Below are positions 1 through 6,751 of a stretch of 33,148 bases of DNA, one piece after another. The notes beneath the pieces were generated by a model. It was not told the DNA's origin. It was given only the letters and a program-made list of their open reading frames with translations, and did no database searches. Location: the NCBI GenBank assembly GCA_029227215.1, contig JAQXZM010000134.1:1-33148 (forward strand). Reading direction: 5' to 3'. Numbering within the stretch: position 1 is the stretch's first letter; every line of letters starts with the position of its first letter. The position numbers and the translations under genes were made by a program. The stretch is from Bifidobacteriaceae bacterium. Lineage in GTDB: Bacteria; Actinomycetota; Actinomycetes; Actinomycetales; Bifidobacteriaceae.

Positions 1-135
1 AGCCATGATGCCGGCCTGCTCGATGAACGTCTTCGGCGGTTTCGGATAAATCGGCGGCTTCGGGTAGATATGAAACGACCCCGCCTGGTTCGCTGCGCCA
101 GAGGCGCTCGCGTGCGGGGTACTGTCGTGTGTCAT
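1..135 (-). CDS. Partial hypothetical protein (N-terminus only), last visible gene of the left-edge operon
   Basis: An open frame starts with ATG at 135..133 and runs off the left edge after 45 codons without a stop. A strong ribosome binding site (AAGGAG, 8 nt before the ATG) supports the start. The start overlaps the stop of the preceding small gene by an ATGA tetranucleotide, so translation is probably coupled. The visible protein begins with a polar Ser/Ala/Thr/Gly segment and then has a repeated proline motif (IYPKPP appears as HIYPKPPIYPKPPK). No family can be recognised from this fragment. The frame, ribosome binding site and coupling make a real gene likely; its function is unknown. 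Confidence 0.6.
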   Translation of the reverse strand, partial: MTHDSTPHASASGAANQAGSFHIYPKPPIYPKPPKTFIEQAGIMA

Positions 136-257
136 ATTATCGGCTCCTTCCCTTGTTTTGCAAGCGGTTGGGCGTGTCCACGGCTGTTACGCGGAATCAC
201 TTCCTGCCCGTCCCAGTCTGTTGGGGTTTCGGCTTCCATTCCGCCGCCCGGTGTCAT
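132..257 (-). CDS. Hypothetical 41-aa protein, ATGA-coupled on both sides
   Basis: The ATG at 257..255 overlaps the stop of the upstream small gene (ATGA), and its own TGA at 134..132 overlaps the next start in the same way. It encodes 41 residues, mostly polar, with Gly/Pro near the start and a basic C-terminus ending KQGKEPII. There is no signal peptide or membrane segment and no recognised domain. The last codons double as the ribosome binding site of the following gene. The double overlap is the main reason to call it real. Such runs of very short coupled genes are typical of mobile elements or phage-derived modules, but that is an inference. Confidence 0.45.
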   Translation of the reverse strand: MTPGGGMEAETPTDWDGQEVIPRNSRGHAQPLAKQGKEPII

Positions 258-397
258 TTGGTCGTGTCGGTCTCGGTGTAGTACCGGTAGGCCGAGTCGA
301 AGGATTCGGTGAACAGGAGGCGGAGCGTTTCCATTGCGTTCTCGAATGCGGCTTTGGTGGATACGCGTGAGGTGCTCCAGAACAAGGCGCCGGCCAT
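254..397 (-). CDS. Hypothetical 47-aa protein
   Basis: It starts at ATG 397..395, 12 nt after the stop of the larger upstream gene and in the same reading frame. An AAAGG sequence about 9 nt before the ATG can serve as ribosome binding site. The 47-residue product begins MAGALFWSTSRVSTKAAF and has an amphipathic central helix (ENAMETLRLLFTESFDSAYRYY). It ends in a TGA that overlaps the next gene. Codon choice has the GC-rich third positions of the neighbours. No domain is recognised. Because it continues in frame after a single stop codon, it could also be the lost C-terminus of the upstream gene. Confidence 0.45.
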   Translation of the reverse strand: MAGALFWSTSRVSTKAAFENAMETLRLLFTESFDSAYRYYTETDTTK

Positions 398-409
398 CGC
401 AGCGAGCCT

Positions 410-994
410 TTAGTCCATCCAGTGGAACCACGCGTCGAAGATGGTGTGTGCCACGTCTGATTCATCTTCGTCCCTGCCGCCGAGAAGTGTGTCAGCCGCG
501 AGTCCGTCGGGCATTGTCCGCTGTCCGACCTCGGGGGAGAGAACCCGGTACCCATGCCGAACCAGCACGTCTGGCACGCGACGTCGCTCGTCCCACGGAA
601 AGTCTGCGGTCATATCGTCGACGCAAGGGAGGGCCGTGCTCCGATTCGTTCCATCAAGCACGCGCCATTCGTCACTGACCTTCATGAACGCGGCGAGCGG
701 CGCAATCCGGCATAGCGTCACCGACGCGTGTTGCGTCACTCGATAGCCGTTCTGGATCTCGGGCTCGATGCCACGGCGTGCCAATTGTATTTCGACGAAA
801 CTCGCCCAGCCGCCGCTTTGGTAAGCGTCGTCCTCCACGCGCAGAAGCGTGTACTCGGGGAGCGCGCCCAGTTCATTGGCGATCGCGCGGTAATCGGGCT
901 CGGTCCAATCGTCGAAGACCGCGTCGTCTTTGCATGCCTTTCGCAACGCGCACGGGTCAACGGTGAAATCCGGTGCACTGTCTGAAGTCATCAT
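410..994 (-). CDS. Hypothetical protein (194 aa), first gene of the leftward operon
   Basis: The product is soluble and acidic, with no signal peptide or membrane segments, and is rich in Trp and Asp (for example SGGWASF near the middle and a terminal IFDAWFHWMD). I do not recognise a family. The size, acidity and aromatic C-terminus are like those of many immunity proteins of polymorphic toxins, which is only a suggestion. The start at 994 is preferred over upstream in-frame starts because a −10-like hexamer (TACACT, minus strand, 1006..1001) lies 6 nt before the ATG, the leaderless arrangement seen repeatedly in this window. An alternative ATG directly follows at 991. Three small genes follow downstream. 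Confidence 0.6.
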   Translation of the reverse strand: MMTSDSAPDFTVDPCALRKACKDDAVFDDWTEPDYRAIANELGALPEYTLLRVEDDAYQSGGWASFVEIQLARRGIEPEIQNGYRVTQHASVTLCRIAPLAAFMKVSDEWRVLDGTNRSTALPCVDDMTADFPWDERRRVPDVLVRHGYRVLSPEVGQRTMPDGLAADTLLGGRDEDESDVAHTIFDAWFHWMD

Positions 995-1090
995 GAGTTC
1001 AGTGTACTGTCCCGGCATCGAGCGGCGGTGAAATGGGACGGCGACGCCGGAAAATAAAAACCTACTGGGCCGAATCGGCACCAGCAGGCG

Positions 1091-1258
1091 GTGGTGGAGC
1101 TAGGGGGGGGAATCGAAATCAGTGGATATGCTAGATACCAGGGGCAGTTGCACGAAACAATTGCCGAAGCCTACGTCGATGCCATCTATGATGGAAAACA
1201 GGCAAGCGCGCTGAGCTTGGATATAGTTGATGCGTTCATCGACAATCGGGGGCGTTAG
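1091..1258 (+). pseudogene. Possible 3' remnant of a truncated gene directly upstream of the 1259 gene
   Basis: An open frame without a good ATG ends in TAG at 1256-1258, immediately before the next start. Its last ~37 codons read like a real protein (for example HETIAEAYVDAIYDGKQ, then LSLDIVDAFIDNRGR). The frame is open only from about 1058. The best start would be GTG 1091 or 1094, without a ribosome binding site. Its 5' part coincides with a sequence resembling a tRNA 3' end (1092-1117). I read it as the surviving C-terminus of a larger gene cut by recombination, perhaps a toxin tail paired with the following gene. A short intact gene cannot be excluded. Confidence 0.35.
1092..1117 (-). 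repeat. tRNA 3'-end-like fragment, possible attachment-site remnant
   Basis: Read on the minus strand, this stretch matches the T-arm and acceptor end of the tRNA-Ala at 2978-3050, apart from three extra G/C residues in the run, and it adds an apparent encoded CCA end (TAGCTCCACCA). The rest of the tRNA is absent. Partial tRNA 3' ends are the usual footprint of tRNA-targeting integrative elements. The matching orientation relative to the tRNA-Ala would make a direct-repeat pair about 1.9 kb apart. No integrase is visible. Confidence 0.35.
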
Positions 1259-1606
1259 ATGAGTAATGAGAATCTTCCTCCATACGGTGAGCGTCTTGAC
1301 GCATTCACCGGCGATAACCCGGCACCCGCTTCTTGGCTTGAACTGGACGACAGGGATGAATTCGCTTGGTCGGAGTATGAAGGTCGCTGCACTCTCGTAT
1401 GGCGTGCGACCGGTCGCCCGGTGATATTCTCAGGCGGACTGCTCTCCTATCAGATTCCAATGATGTCGATACCTTATCCGACTGATCGCAGGTTCGACTC
1501 TGCCGAGCCACTGACCGTGGCTGAACACTATCGGTACATCCTCAGCCATGGGAATTTCGACAAAACATTCACTAAGATGACTCCGCCAACGGAATCCGAG
1601 AGCTGA
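1259..1606 (+). CDS. Hypothetical protein (115 aa)
   Basis: The ATG directly follows the TAG of the upstream remnant, so the two frames were probably once co-transcribed. The product is soluble and acidic, with a cluster of aromatic residues (WSEYEGRCTLVWRATGRPV) and no recognised domain. Codon use is less GC-biased than in the core genes of the window, which suggests recent acquisition. The position right behind a truncated frame recalls immunity genes behind polymorphic-toxin tails, but no homology is visible, so this is speculation. A strong terminator begins 11 nt after the stop. Confidence 0.6.
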   Translation: MSNENLPPYGERLDAFTGDNPAPASWLELDDRDEFAWSEYEGRCTLVWRATGRPVIFSGGLLSYQIPMMSIPYPTDRRFDSAEPLTVAEHYRYILSHGNFDKTFTKMTPPTESES

Positions 1607-1617
1607 TTCCCTACCAA

Positions 1618-1680
1618 GCCGCCTTTCGGGCGGCTTTTTCTTTTACCAACCCTGCAGATTCTGCTGGGGTTTCGTGTTTT
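1618..1680 (+). terminator. Two-hairpin terminator module, copy 1
   Basis: The first hairpin is GCCGCC-TTTC-GGGCGGC followed by TTTTTCTTTT. A second imperfect hairpin follows at 1650-1669 (GCAG-ATT-CTGC core with CCC/GGG flanks) and then TTTCGTGTTTTT. It ends the 1259-1606 gene. The same two-part module occurs again at 1957 and 2471. Confidence 0.85.
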
Positions 1681-1868
1681 TGGCCGGGGCTAGTGCCCTC
1701 GGCGCGGGATCCTTCTCCATACACCACTCCGCGCGCCATGGTGCGATTCCATGGCCGGCCACGAGACCAGTAATCCAATTGAGTAGGTAGACGAAAGCGA
1801 GGCTCCCATGGCTCAGGCGTAAAGCCCGAGCGGGGTGGCCTCGCTCTGTATCCGATTCTATCACGCTT

Positions 1869-1950
1869 GGTGGTTTGCCTGAGTGGTCGAAGGGGTCCGG
1901 CTGTAAACCGGGTGCATGATGCCGCGCTGGTCCGAATCCAGCAACCACCA
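1869..1950 (+). tRNA. tRNA-Tyr (anticodon GTA)
   Basis: The 82-nt sequence folds as a class II tRNA. The acceptor stem is GGTGGTT/AACCACC, all seven pairs, with discriminator A. The D stem is CCT/AGG. The anticodon stem is TCCGG/CCGGG around loop CTGTAAA, giving anticodon GTA. A short variable-arm hairpin (GCA-TGA-TGC) and a T arm GCTGG-TCCGAAT-CCAGC follow. CCA is not encoded after the discriminator. Bacterial tRNA-Tyr normally has a long variable arm, which fits. It sits between two orphan genes and is followed within 7 nt by a terminator, so it is probably a single-gene transcript. Confidence 0.85.
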
Positions 1951-1956
1951 CGACTG

Positions 1957-2015
1957 GCCGCCTTCGGGCGGCTTTTCTTTTACCGACCCCGGCGGATTCT
2001 GCTGGGGTTCCGTGT
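1957..2015 (+). terminator. Two-hairpin terminator module, copy 2 (after tRNA-Tyr)
   Basis: GCCGCC-TTCG-GGCGGC followed by TTTTCTTTT, then a second imperfect hairpin at 1987-2007 with the same CGGATTCTGCTGGGG-type sequence as copy 1. It terminates the tRNA-Tyr transcript. Confidence 0.85.
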
Positions 2016-2058
2016 AGGAGAGAATCCAGTCGCAGTCAGAGGAATGCGTGCGACGTTG

Positions 2059-2087
2059 GTGACGTCGAGGAAGAAAAGCGGTACAAT
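2059..2087 (+). promoter_or_regulatory. Predicted sigma-70-type promoter of the 2124 gene
   Basis: A −35-like GTGACG (2059-2064) and a −10-like TACAAT (2082-2087) are separated by 17 bp. The predicted leader is about 30 nt and contains the ribosome binding site GGGGAGG of the 2124 gene. Confidence 0.5.
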
Positions 2088-2123
2088 AATAGTGAGAAGT
2101 TTCTTTATGGGGAGGTGATTGGC

Positions 2124-2441
2124 ATGGAAGTGAAGACATACCGGGAGGCCATGAATCTGCTTCTTCCCGATCTCGACCGTTATGGGCTGTCTGATGTGAA
2201 GAGGGAAGTCCAGAGCGTGGACATGAATGCCAATACCTCGCTGGCCCTTGGCATCCTCGTCAAGTATCTCGTGCAGGTCAGCGGTGCTGTTCCGAGTTCT
2301 CCGGATGCCGTCAGACTCGTTCTCGACCGGCTTCTTGAGGAGGGCGAGGACGAGATGGACTGGGATGCTCAGCTTGCCTGCCGTGAGCTTCTGCGCCGCG
2401 CCGGCGTGCCGGAGGACGAGATTCCCGGTTCCGACGAGTAG
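2124..2441 (+). CDS. Hypothetical small acidic protein (105 aa)
   Basis: The ATG at 2124 is chosen over the in-frame GTG at 2115 because GGGGAGG at 2109-2115 lies 8 nt before the ATG and overlaps the GTG. The product is acidic and mostly helical, beginning MEVKTYREAMNLLLPDLD and ending in an Asp/Glu-rich tail. It has no signal peptide and no membrane segment. No family is recognised. It has its own promoter and is followed by the third copy of the two-hairpin terminator, so it is an independent unit. Small acidic orphan proteins beside truncated genes are often immunity or antitoxin proteins, but nothing in the sequence proves that here. Confidence 0.65.
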   Translation: MEVKTYREAMNLLLPDLDRYGLSDVKREVQSVDMNANTSLALGILVKYLVQVSGAVPSSPDAVRLVLDRLLEEGEDEMDWDAQLACRELLRRAGVPEDEIPGSDE

Positions 2442-2470
2442 TCTTCGTCACGTTCTTCGTTTCCCTATGG

Positions 2471-2527
2471 CCGCCTTCGGGCGGCTTTTCCGTATTTTGG
2501 CCCCGCAGATTCTGCGGGGCTTTCGCA
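2471..2527 (+). terminator. Two-hairpin terminator module, copy 3
   Basis: GCCGCC-TTCG-GGCGGC followed by TTTT, then a perfect second hairpin GCCCCGCAG-ATT-CTGCGGGGC (2501-2521) followed by TTTC. This is the best-preserved copy of the module and terminates the 2124-2441 gene. Confidence 0.85.
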
Positions 2528-2536
2528 TATCCGTGC

Positions 2537-2823
2537 CCGCCTTGTGGCGGCTGTCACATTGCGGTGTCGATGCGCTGGATCCCCGTTATGTGTGAGTGGC
2601 GGCTGTCACATAGGGCGCGGCGGTGGTGTGGGCGGATTCGTGGTTGGCCTGTTTTCAGGGTTTCTTTGTGTGGCGGGTGTTGTTGCGGCGGCTATGTGTG
2701 AGTGGTGGCTGGCACTTTGAGGGTTTGGTGGGATGGGCGTGGTGTGGTGTTTGGCTTGTTTACTGGGGTTTGGGCTGTGCCTGGTGTTGTTGCGGTGGTT
2801 ATGTGTGAGTGGCAGCTGGCACA
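2537..2823 (+). repeat. Dispersed 22-bp palindrome family, four copies
   Basis: Copies start at 2537 (degenerate), 2589, 2695 and 2802, with steps of 52, 106 and 107 bp. Each reads like TGTGTGAGTGGCGGCTGGCA, an imperfect inverted repeat with all copies in one orientation. The last two share a preceding TGTTGTTGCGGNGGNTA. They are relatives of the large array at 25803-26684. The 2442-2933 stretch contains the third terminator and these repeats, and no gene that I can support. Confidence 0.7.
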
Positions 2824-2933
2824 TTTGGGTGCTGCGCGGCGGGTGTTACGTGGAGGGTGCTGCGCGGCGGACGCCGAGATATGGCGGAGTCATGGGGATT
2901 TGAGGGTGCGCGCGGGAATCCAGTAGCTGCAAC

Positions 2934-2972
2934 GAAAAATCCCCGCAACCGTTGAGGGTGCGGGGATTTTTG
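2934..2972 (-). terminator. Bidirectional terminator downstream of tRNA-Ala
   Basis: AAAAATCCCCGCA pairs with TGCGGGGATTTTT around an 11-nt loop. It lies 6 nt from the 3' end of the leftward tRNA-Ala gene and has A/T tracts on both sides, so it can work in both directions. Confidence 0.8.
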
Positions 2973-2977
2973 ATGAG

Positions 2978-3050
2978 TGGAGCTAGGGGGAATCGAACCC
3001 CCGACCTTCTCCATGCGAAGGAGACGCGCTACCAACTGCGCTATAGCCCC
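2978..3050 (-). tRNA. tRNA-Ala (anticodon CGC)
   Basis: The 73-nt sequence folds into a complete cloverleaf. The acceptor is GGGGCTA/TAGCTCC with one G-T pair. The D stem is GCGC/GCGC. The anticodon stem TCTCC/GGAGA encloses loop TTCGCAT, giving anticodon CGC, which reads GCG alanine codons. The T arm is GGGGG-TTCGATT-CCCCC and the discriminator is A. CCA is not encoded. GCG is a frequent alanine codon in this GC-rich DNA. Confidence 0.93.
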
Positions 3051-3317
3051 GAGTCGTGGATATCAGCCTAAGTCATGGACATCGCCGAAGCGGTGAACAA
3101 ACTCAGCGTGCTGTTATCACAACACAAGAAGTCAGTTTACAACGTGCCGAGGCAGGTGGCAAATCGGCGAGGCGGTGGTGGTGTGCTGCGGTCTGTTCCG
3201 CCGGCAATTCCACCTCGCCGGATTCGCTGTGAATGTGGAAGGGTGCACGGCGCTCTGCACTGTGCGAATTGCCCATACAGCATGGATGTGATTGTGCAAT
3301 CCGTCCTGAGCTGTGCG

Positions 3318-3497
3318 GCGTGGATCCGGGTGATGGGGCGGATTCAGAAATCGTGGTGTGAATCCGGGGCGCGCGGCACGAATCTGGGCGATGGAGTGCG
3401 GATCCAGAAACCGTGGCACGAATCCGCACCGCGCGGCGCGAAATCTAAGGCATGCGGCGCGGATCCAGACTATGCATCCTGGATCCGCACCGTGAGG
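3318..3497 (+). repeat. Tandem repeat of 20-bp period with GGATCC-like cores, about nine units
   Basis: Cores GGATCC, GGATTC, GAATCC or GAATCT begin at about 3322, 3340, 3360, 3380, 3400, 3420, 3440, 3461 and 3481, a period of 20 bp over nine units. Typical units read GTGCGGATCCAGAAACCGTG and GCACGAATCCGCACCGCGCG. Frames crossing it give repetitive peptides and are not genes. The region 3051-3501 contains only this array and unremarkable sequence. Confidence 0.75.
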
Positions 3498-3501
3498 AGA
3501 A

Positions 3502-4323
3502 TTACTCGGCCGCGACCTGTCCAGAAGCTTGCTCAAGTGTCTGTTCAAGCTTCGCCGTGGCTTGCTGCTCGGTCGACTCGGACTGCGTCACTTGCTCTGC
3601 CGATTCGGTCGCCTCTGCCTGCTCGGCCGGTTCGGCGGACTCAGCCTGCTCGCCCTCCGCGGCCTTCGCGGCCTTTTTCTTCTTGCCGAACTTCGCCTTC
3701 CACAGGCCGATGACCGTAGGCGCCAGCGAAATGAGCAGGATGAGAACGATGACCAGCTCGAAGTGCTGCTGCACAGCCGGCACACCGCCGAAGAAGTATC
3801 CCAGCAACGTGAACAGCGACGACCACACGAGACCGCCCAACACGCTGAACGGCGCGAAACGATGCCACTTCATGCCTGAAAAACCCGAAATGAACGGCAT
3901 GAACGTGCGGATGAAGGGGAAGAATCGGCCGAGGAACACGGCGAGCGGGCCCCACTTGTCGATCATTTTTTCCGTCTTGGCGATGCGCTCAGGCGTCATG
4001 GCCTTCGCCTTGCCCGATTCGAGAATCCGCTTGCCGAAGAAATGGCCGATGAAGTAATTGCACTCATCGCCGATAATCGGCGCGCACCAGACGACGGGCA
4101 GCAGCACCGAGAGCTTCAGCCCGGAATTGGGGTCGTGCGCAAACACGCCTGCGGCAAACAGTAGGGAGTCGCCTGGCAGGAACGGCAGGAACACCACGCC
4201 GGTTTCGATGAAAATAATGAGGAAAATGAACGCATAGGTCGGTCCTAGGCCCATTGCAATCCAACTGGCGATCGCGCTGCGCGGATCTTTGAGAAGATTG
4301 ATGAAGAAATGGACTATGCCCAC
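3502..4323 (-). CDS. DedA family (VTT/SNARE-associated) integral membrane protein
   Basis: A 273-residue polytopic membrane protein of the DedA family, now seen as lipid scramblases or transporters acting on undecaprenyl phosphate or phospholipids. The family features are visible: an N-terminal re-entrant region with FIETGVVFLPFLPGDSLLFA (about residues 38-57) and the later G-R-F-x-P-x-x-R signature (GRFFPFIRTFMPFISGFSG). Several hydrophobic segments follow. A charged KKKKAAKAAE stretch begins an acidic, Ala/Glu/Gln/Thr-rich tail of about 60 residues, longer than usual for the family and probably disordered in the cytoplasm. The start is GTG at 4323 with AAAGG about 8 nt upstream. Monocistronic. 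The family is sure, the substrate is not. Confidence 0.9.
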   Translation of the reverse strand: MGIVHFFINLLKDPRSAIASWIAMGLGPTYAFIFLIIFIETGVVFLPFLPGDSLLFAAGVFAHDPNSGLKLSVLLPVVWCAPIIGDECNYFIGHFFGKRILESGKAKAMTPERIAKTEKMIDKWGPLAVFLGRFFPFIRTFMPFISGFSGMKWHRFAPFSVLGGLVWSSLFTLLGYFFGGVPAVQQHFELVIVLILLISLAPTVIGLWKAKFGKKKKAAKAAEGEQAESAEPAEQAEATESAEQVTQSESTEQQATAKLEQTLEQASGQVAAE

Positions 4324-4430
4324 GGCTGGCCTTTCATTGAAGCGAAATATCGGTAAATGTGTTCGTTATTGAATTATGCGGATTGCGAACCGATCCGAAG
4401 GGCGAATCGGCAAAGAAACGAGAAACGTGT

Positions 4431-4546
4431 TCCCCTTGGGGAAAATGTAGCAGACTTTTCTTGAATTCGCGCCGAAACCGAGGTTTCATCACAAAACCAT
4501 CAAAAACAGGAAACCTGTGGTTCAACCATCTCGGTCGAGCCACAGG
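4431..4546. promoter_or_regulatory. Palindromes in the intergenic region upstream of the DedA gene
   Basis: The 372-bp gap 4324-4695 holds a perfect TTCCCCTTGGGGAA palindrome near 4431 and a hairpin whose arms are CCTGTGG and CCACAGG (about 4514-4545, loop about 20 nt). The first could be an operator for the DedA gene. The second may help end transcription of the PMT gene, which stops at 4696. No gene is supported in this stretch. Confidence 0.3.
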
Positions 4547-4695
4547 TCTGCTGTGCCGGGGAATGTCGGGGAATGCCAGGGAGCACTGTGGCGCCAGGCA
4601 ACTGAATCAGGTGTTCGGTAGCCAGCCGACCCGTTGCATCCGCCAGGTTACGTCCGCTTTCTTGGATTTGGATCCGCGGAGTTAGATTCACGGAT

Positions 4696-6504
4696 TTAGA
4701 TCCACGAATGCAGCCACATGTGCTGCAGCCAGAATTCGTAGGGGATCGGCATGCCGGTGCTCAGCGGCAGGAAGTACAGGCTCACGAGCACGATGACCGT
4801 GAGGCTCGCCCCGCTGATCCAGCGGAAGGCGAACGCGCTGAGATTCGCGCGCACCCAATCGAACACATAGCAGATCGCCAGCACCATCCACGGCAGGATC
4901 ACGATGGAGTAGAACGTGAACGTGGTGCGGTTGATGTACATCCACCACGGCATCCAGCCGCCGATGAGCCCGGCGAACACCGCAAGGATGCGCCAGTCGC
5001 CGCGGCGCGCGATGAGGCCCATGATGAGCACGAGCAGCAGGCAGGCGGTGGCGAACCACCACAGCACCGGGTTGCCCAGCGACGTGACGGCGCTCACGCA
5101 TTGCTTGCTGGGCGCGGCGGCGCACAGCGCGGGGTGGCCGTCGATCTTGTTCCAGTGGAAGCTCGTGGGGCGGATCTGCAGCGGCCAGGTGAGCGGATTC
5201 GCCTTGTAGGCATGCGGGCTGGTGAGCGTGGTGTGGAACTTCCACATCGTGATGTGGTATTGCACGAAGGAGCGCAGACCCTCGGGCAGCCAGGTGATGC
5301 CCTCGCCCGGATGCTTGGCGGCCCAATCATGCATGTAGGAATCCGGATGGATGAACCAGTTGATCCAATCGAGGAAGTACATGCCGATGTACAGCGGCAC
5401 CATGTACAGCGCGGCGAGCAGGCCGTCCTTGGCGATGGTGGCGGGCAGCCAGCGGCGGTAGCCCACTTGGTGGCGGTTATAGCCGTCCCACAGCACCGAA
5501 AGCACTGCGAACACCGCGAAGAAATAGGTGCCGCTCCACTTGACGCCGGTCGCCAGGCCCAGCAGCACCACGGCGCCCACGCGCCACCAGCTGAACGCCA
5601 CCACCGGGCCGGACGACCTCACGACGAGGCGCACCGATGGCTGGCCGGCGGCGGCATGCTGGTCGCCGCCCTCGCCGCGGCGCTCGCGAGGCTTGAGCTG
5701 CACGGTGCGCACCACCATGCCGGGGCGGCTCACGTCGCGTTCGTGTGCTGCCTGCAGGCGCCGCAGCGCCCAGTCGCGGTGGTTGAGCAGGCATAGGAAC
5801 GCGCCGAGCACGAGCACCATGATGAGGTTGTCGAGGATGCCGATGCGGCTCATGGCGATCGCTTCGTTGTCGACGGCAAGCAACAATCCGGCGAACGCGG
5901 CGATCGTGAGGTTGTGGAACAGGTGTAGCGCCACGCGGCAGATGAGCAGGATGGCGAGGGTGCCGACGATGGCGCTTGTGGCGCGCCATGCGAAGCTGCT
6001 CGCCGCCCCGCCGAACAGCTTGAGGCCGATCGCCATGAGCCACTTGCCCATCGGCGGGTGCACGATGTACTCCGCGGAGCTGGAATACAGATAGGTCTGG
6101 CCTTGGGCGAACAGCGTGTCGATGTGCACGCCGTCCACGTACTTGGGCCAGTCGCGCGCCTCGCCGGTCATCATCATCGACCAGGCGTCCTTGACGTAGT
6201 ACGTCTCGTCGAACATGATCTGGTGCGGGTAATCGAGGCGGATGAAGCGGATCAGCCCGCCGAACAGCGTGATGAGCAACGGCACCACCCAGGTGAGCGC
6301 GCGGTAGGGCAGGCGACTCAACGGGTTGCGGCTGCGCCGGCGCGCGATGCGCGCGCGGGACGTGGCGGTTGGTGGGGTGAGCGTGGCGAGCGTGCCAGCA
6401 GCGCCGGCCGTGGCGTCGGCGGTATCGCTGCCAACGCCGCCGCTGGTTGCGCCGGTGGCCCCCAACGCGGCGTTGTCGATGATTTCAGGCTGTTGCGAAT
6501 TCAT
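4696..6504 (-). CDS. pmt: Polyprenyl-phosphate-mannose-protein mannosyltransferase (PMT, GT39), copy 1
   Basis: A 602-residue membrane glycosyltransferase that moves mannose from polyprenyl-phosphate-mannose to Ser/Thr of secreted proteins outside the membrane. After a ~60-residue Ala/Thr-rich cytoplasmic tail and an RARIARRRSR patch comes the first membrane segment, then the first external loop with the PMT catalytic acidic pair in FDETYYVKDAW and the conserved HPPMGKW. About ten further hydrophobic segments follow, including the C-terminal four-helix PMT module. The start is supported by a −10-like TAGTCT 6 nt before the ATG (leaderless). It is divergent from rsmI, as in other Actinobacteria such as Mycobacterium. 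A paralogue lies at 28369-30306. Confidence 0.93.
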   Translation of the reverse strand: MNSQQPEIIDNAALGATGATSGGVGSDTADATAGAAGTLATLTPPTATSRARIARRRSRNPLSRLPYRALTWVVPLLITLFGGLIRFIRLDYPHQIMFDETYYVKDAWSMMMTGEARDWPKYVDGVHIDTLFAQGQTYLYSSSAEYIVHPPMGKWLMAIGLKLFGGAASSFAWRATSAIVGTLAILLICRVALHLFHNLTIAAFAGLLLAVDNEAIAMSRIGILDNLIMVLVLGAFLCLLNHRDWALRRLQAAHERDVSRPGMVVRTVQLKPRERRGEGGDQHAAAGQPSVRLVVRSSGPVVAFSWWRVGAVVLLGLATGVKWSGTYFFAVFAVLSVLWDGYNRHQVGYRRWLPATIAKDGLLAALYMVPLYIGMYFLDWINWFIHPDSYMHDWAAKHPGEGITWLPEGLRSFVQYHITMWKFHTTLTSPHAYKANPLTWPLQIRPTSFHWNKIDGHPALCAAAPSKQCVSAVTSLGNPVLWWFATACLLLVLIMGLIARRGDWRILAVFAGLIGGWMPWWMYINRTTFTFYSIVILPWMVLAICYVFDWVRANLSAFAFRWISGASLTVIVLVSLYFLPLSTGMPIPYEFWLQHMWLHSWI

Positions 6505-6650
6505 GCCTTCAGACTACTTCGCCCCCGTCCACAATGCTGCCCATCGCGCAGCCGGCCTGGCGGGCGGCATGCAGGCCTCATGACGAGTCTCGCTCCTTCC
6601 TCAGAAGCGGGATTGATGCCGATGCCTCGCGGGGAGTGCGACACGTCGGG

Positions 6651-6659
6651 TGTGATAAT
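6651..6659 (+). promoter_or_regulatory. Extended −10 promoter element upstream of the small membrane protein
   Basis: TGTGATAAT contains a TGn extension and GATAAT hexamer. It would give a leader of about 85 nt before the ATG at 6752. No good −35 is evident, as is common for extended −10 promoters. Confidence 0.4.
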
Positions 6660-6751
6660 ACGCCGTTGGAAGATTCTTCTCCTGTAGACTGTTGCTTGCT
6701 TGAAACAATGTGGTTGTGGAGCGCGACCATCACTATCAGGAAAGGAACCTT

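Noticed and set aside
1643-1951. 102-aa minus-strand frame including HGSLAFVYLLNWITGLVAG
   Set aside because: It begins inside the tRNA-Tyr and ends in the terminator module. A shorter frame inside could be real, but there is no start signal to support it.
3075-3713. Frames across the 20-bp repeat (both strands)
   Set aside because: Repetitive peptides created by the tandem repeat, overlapping the DedA gene on the other strand.
4708-5796. Long plus-strand frame opposite the PMT gene
   Set aside because: His/Arg/Glu-rich shadow produced by GC-rich codons of the real minus-strand gene.
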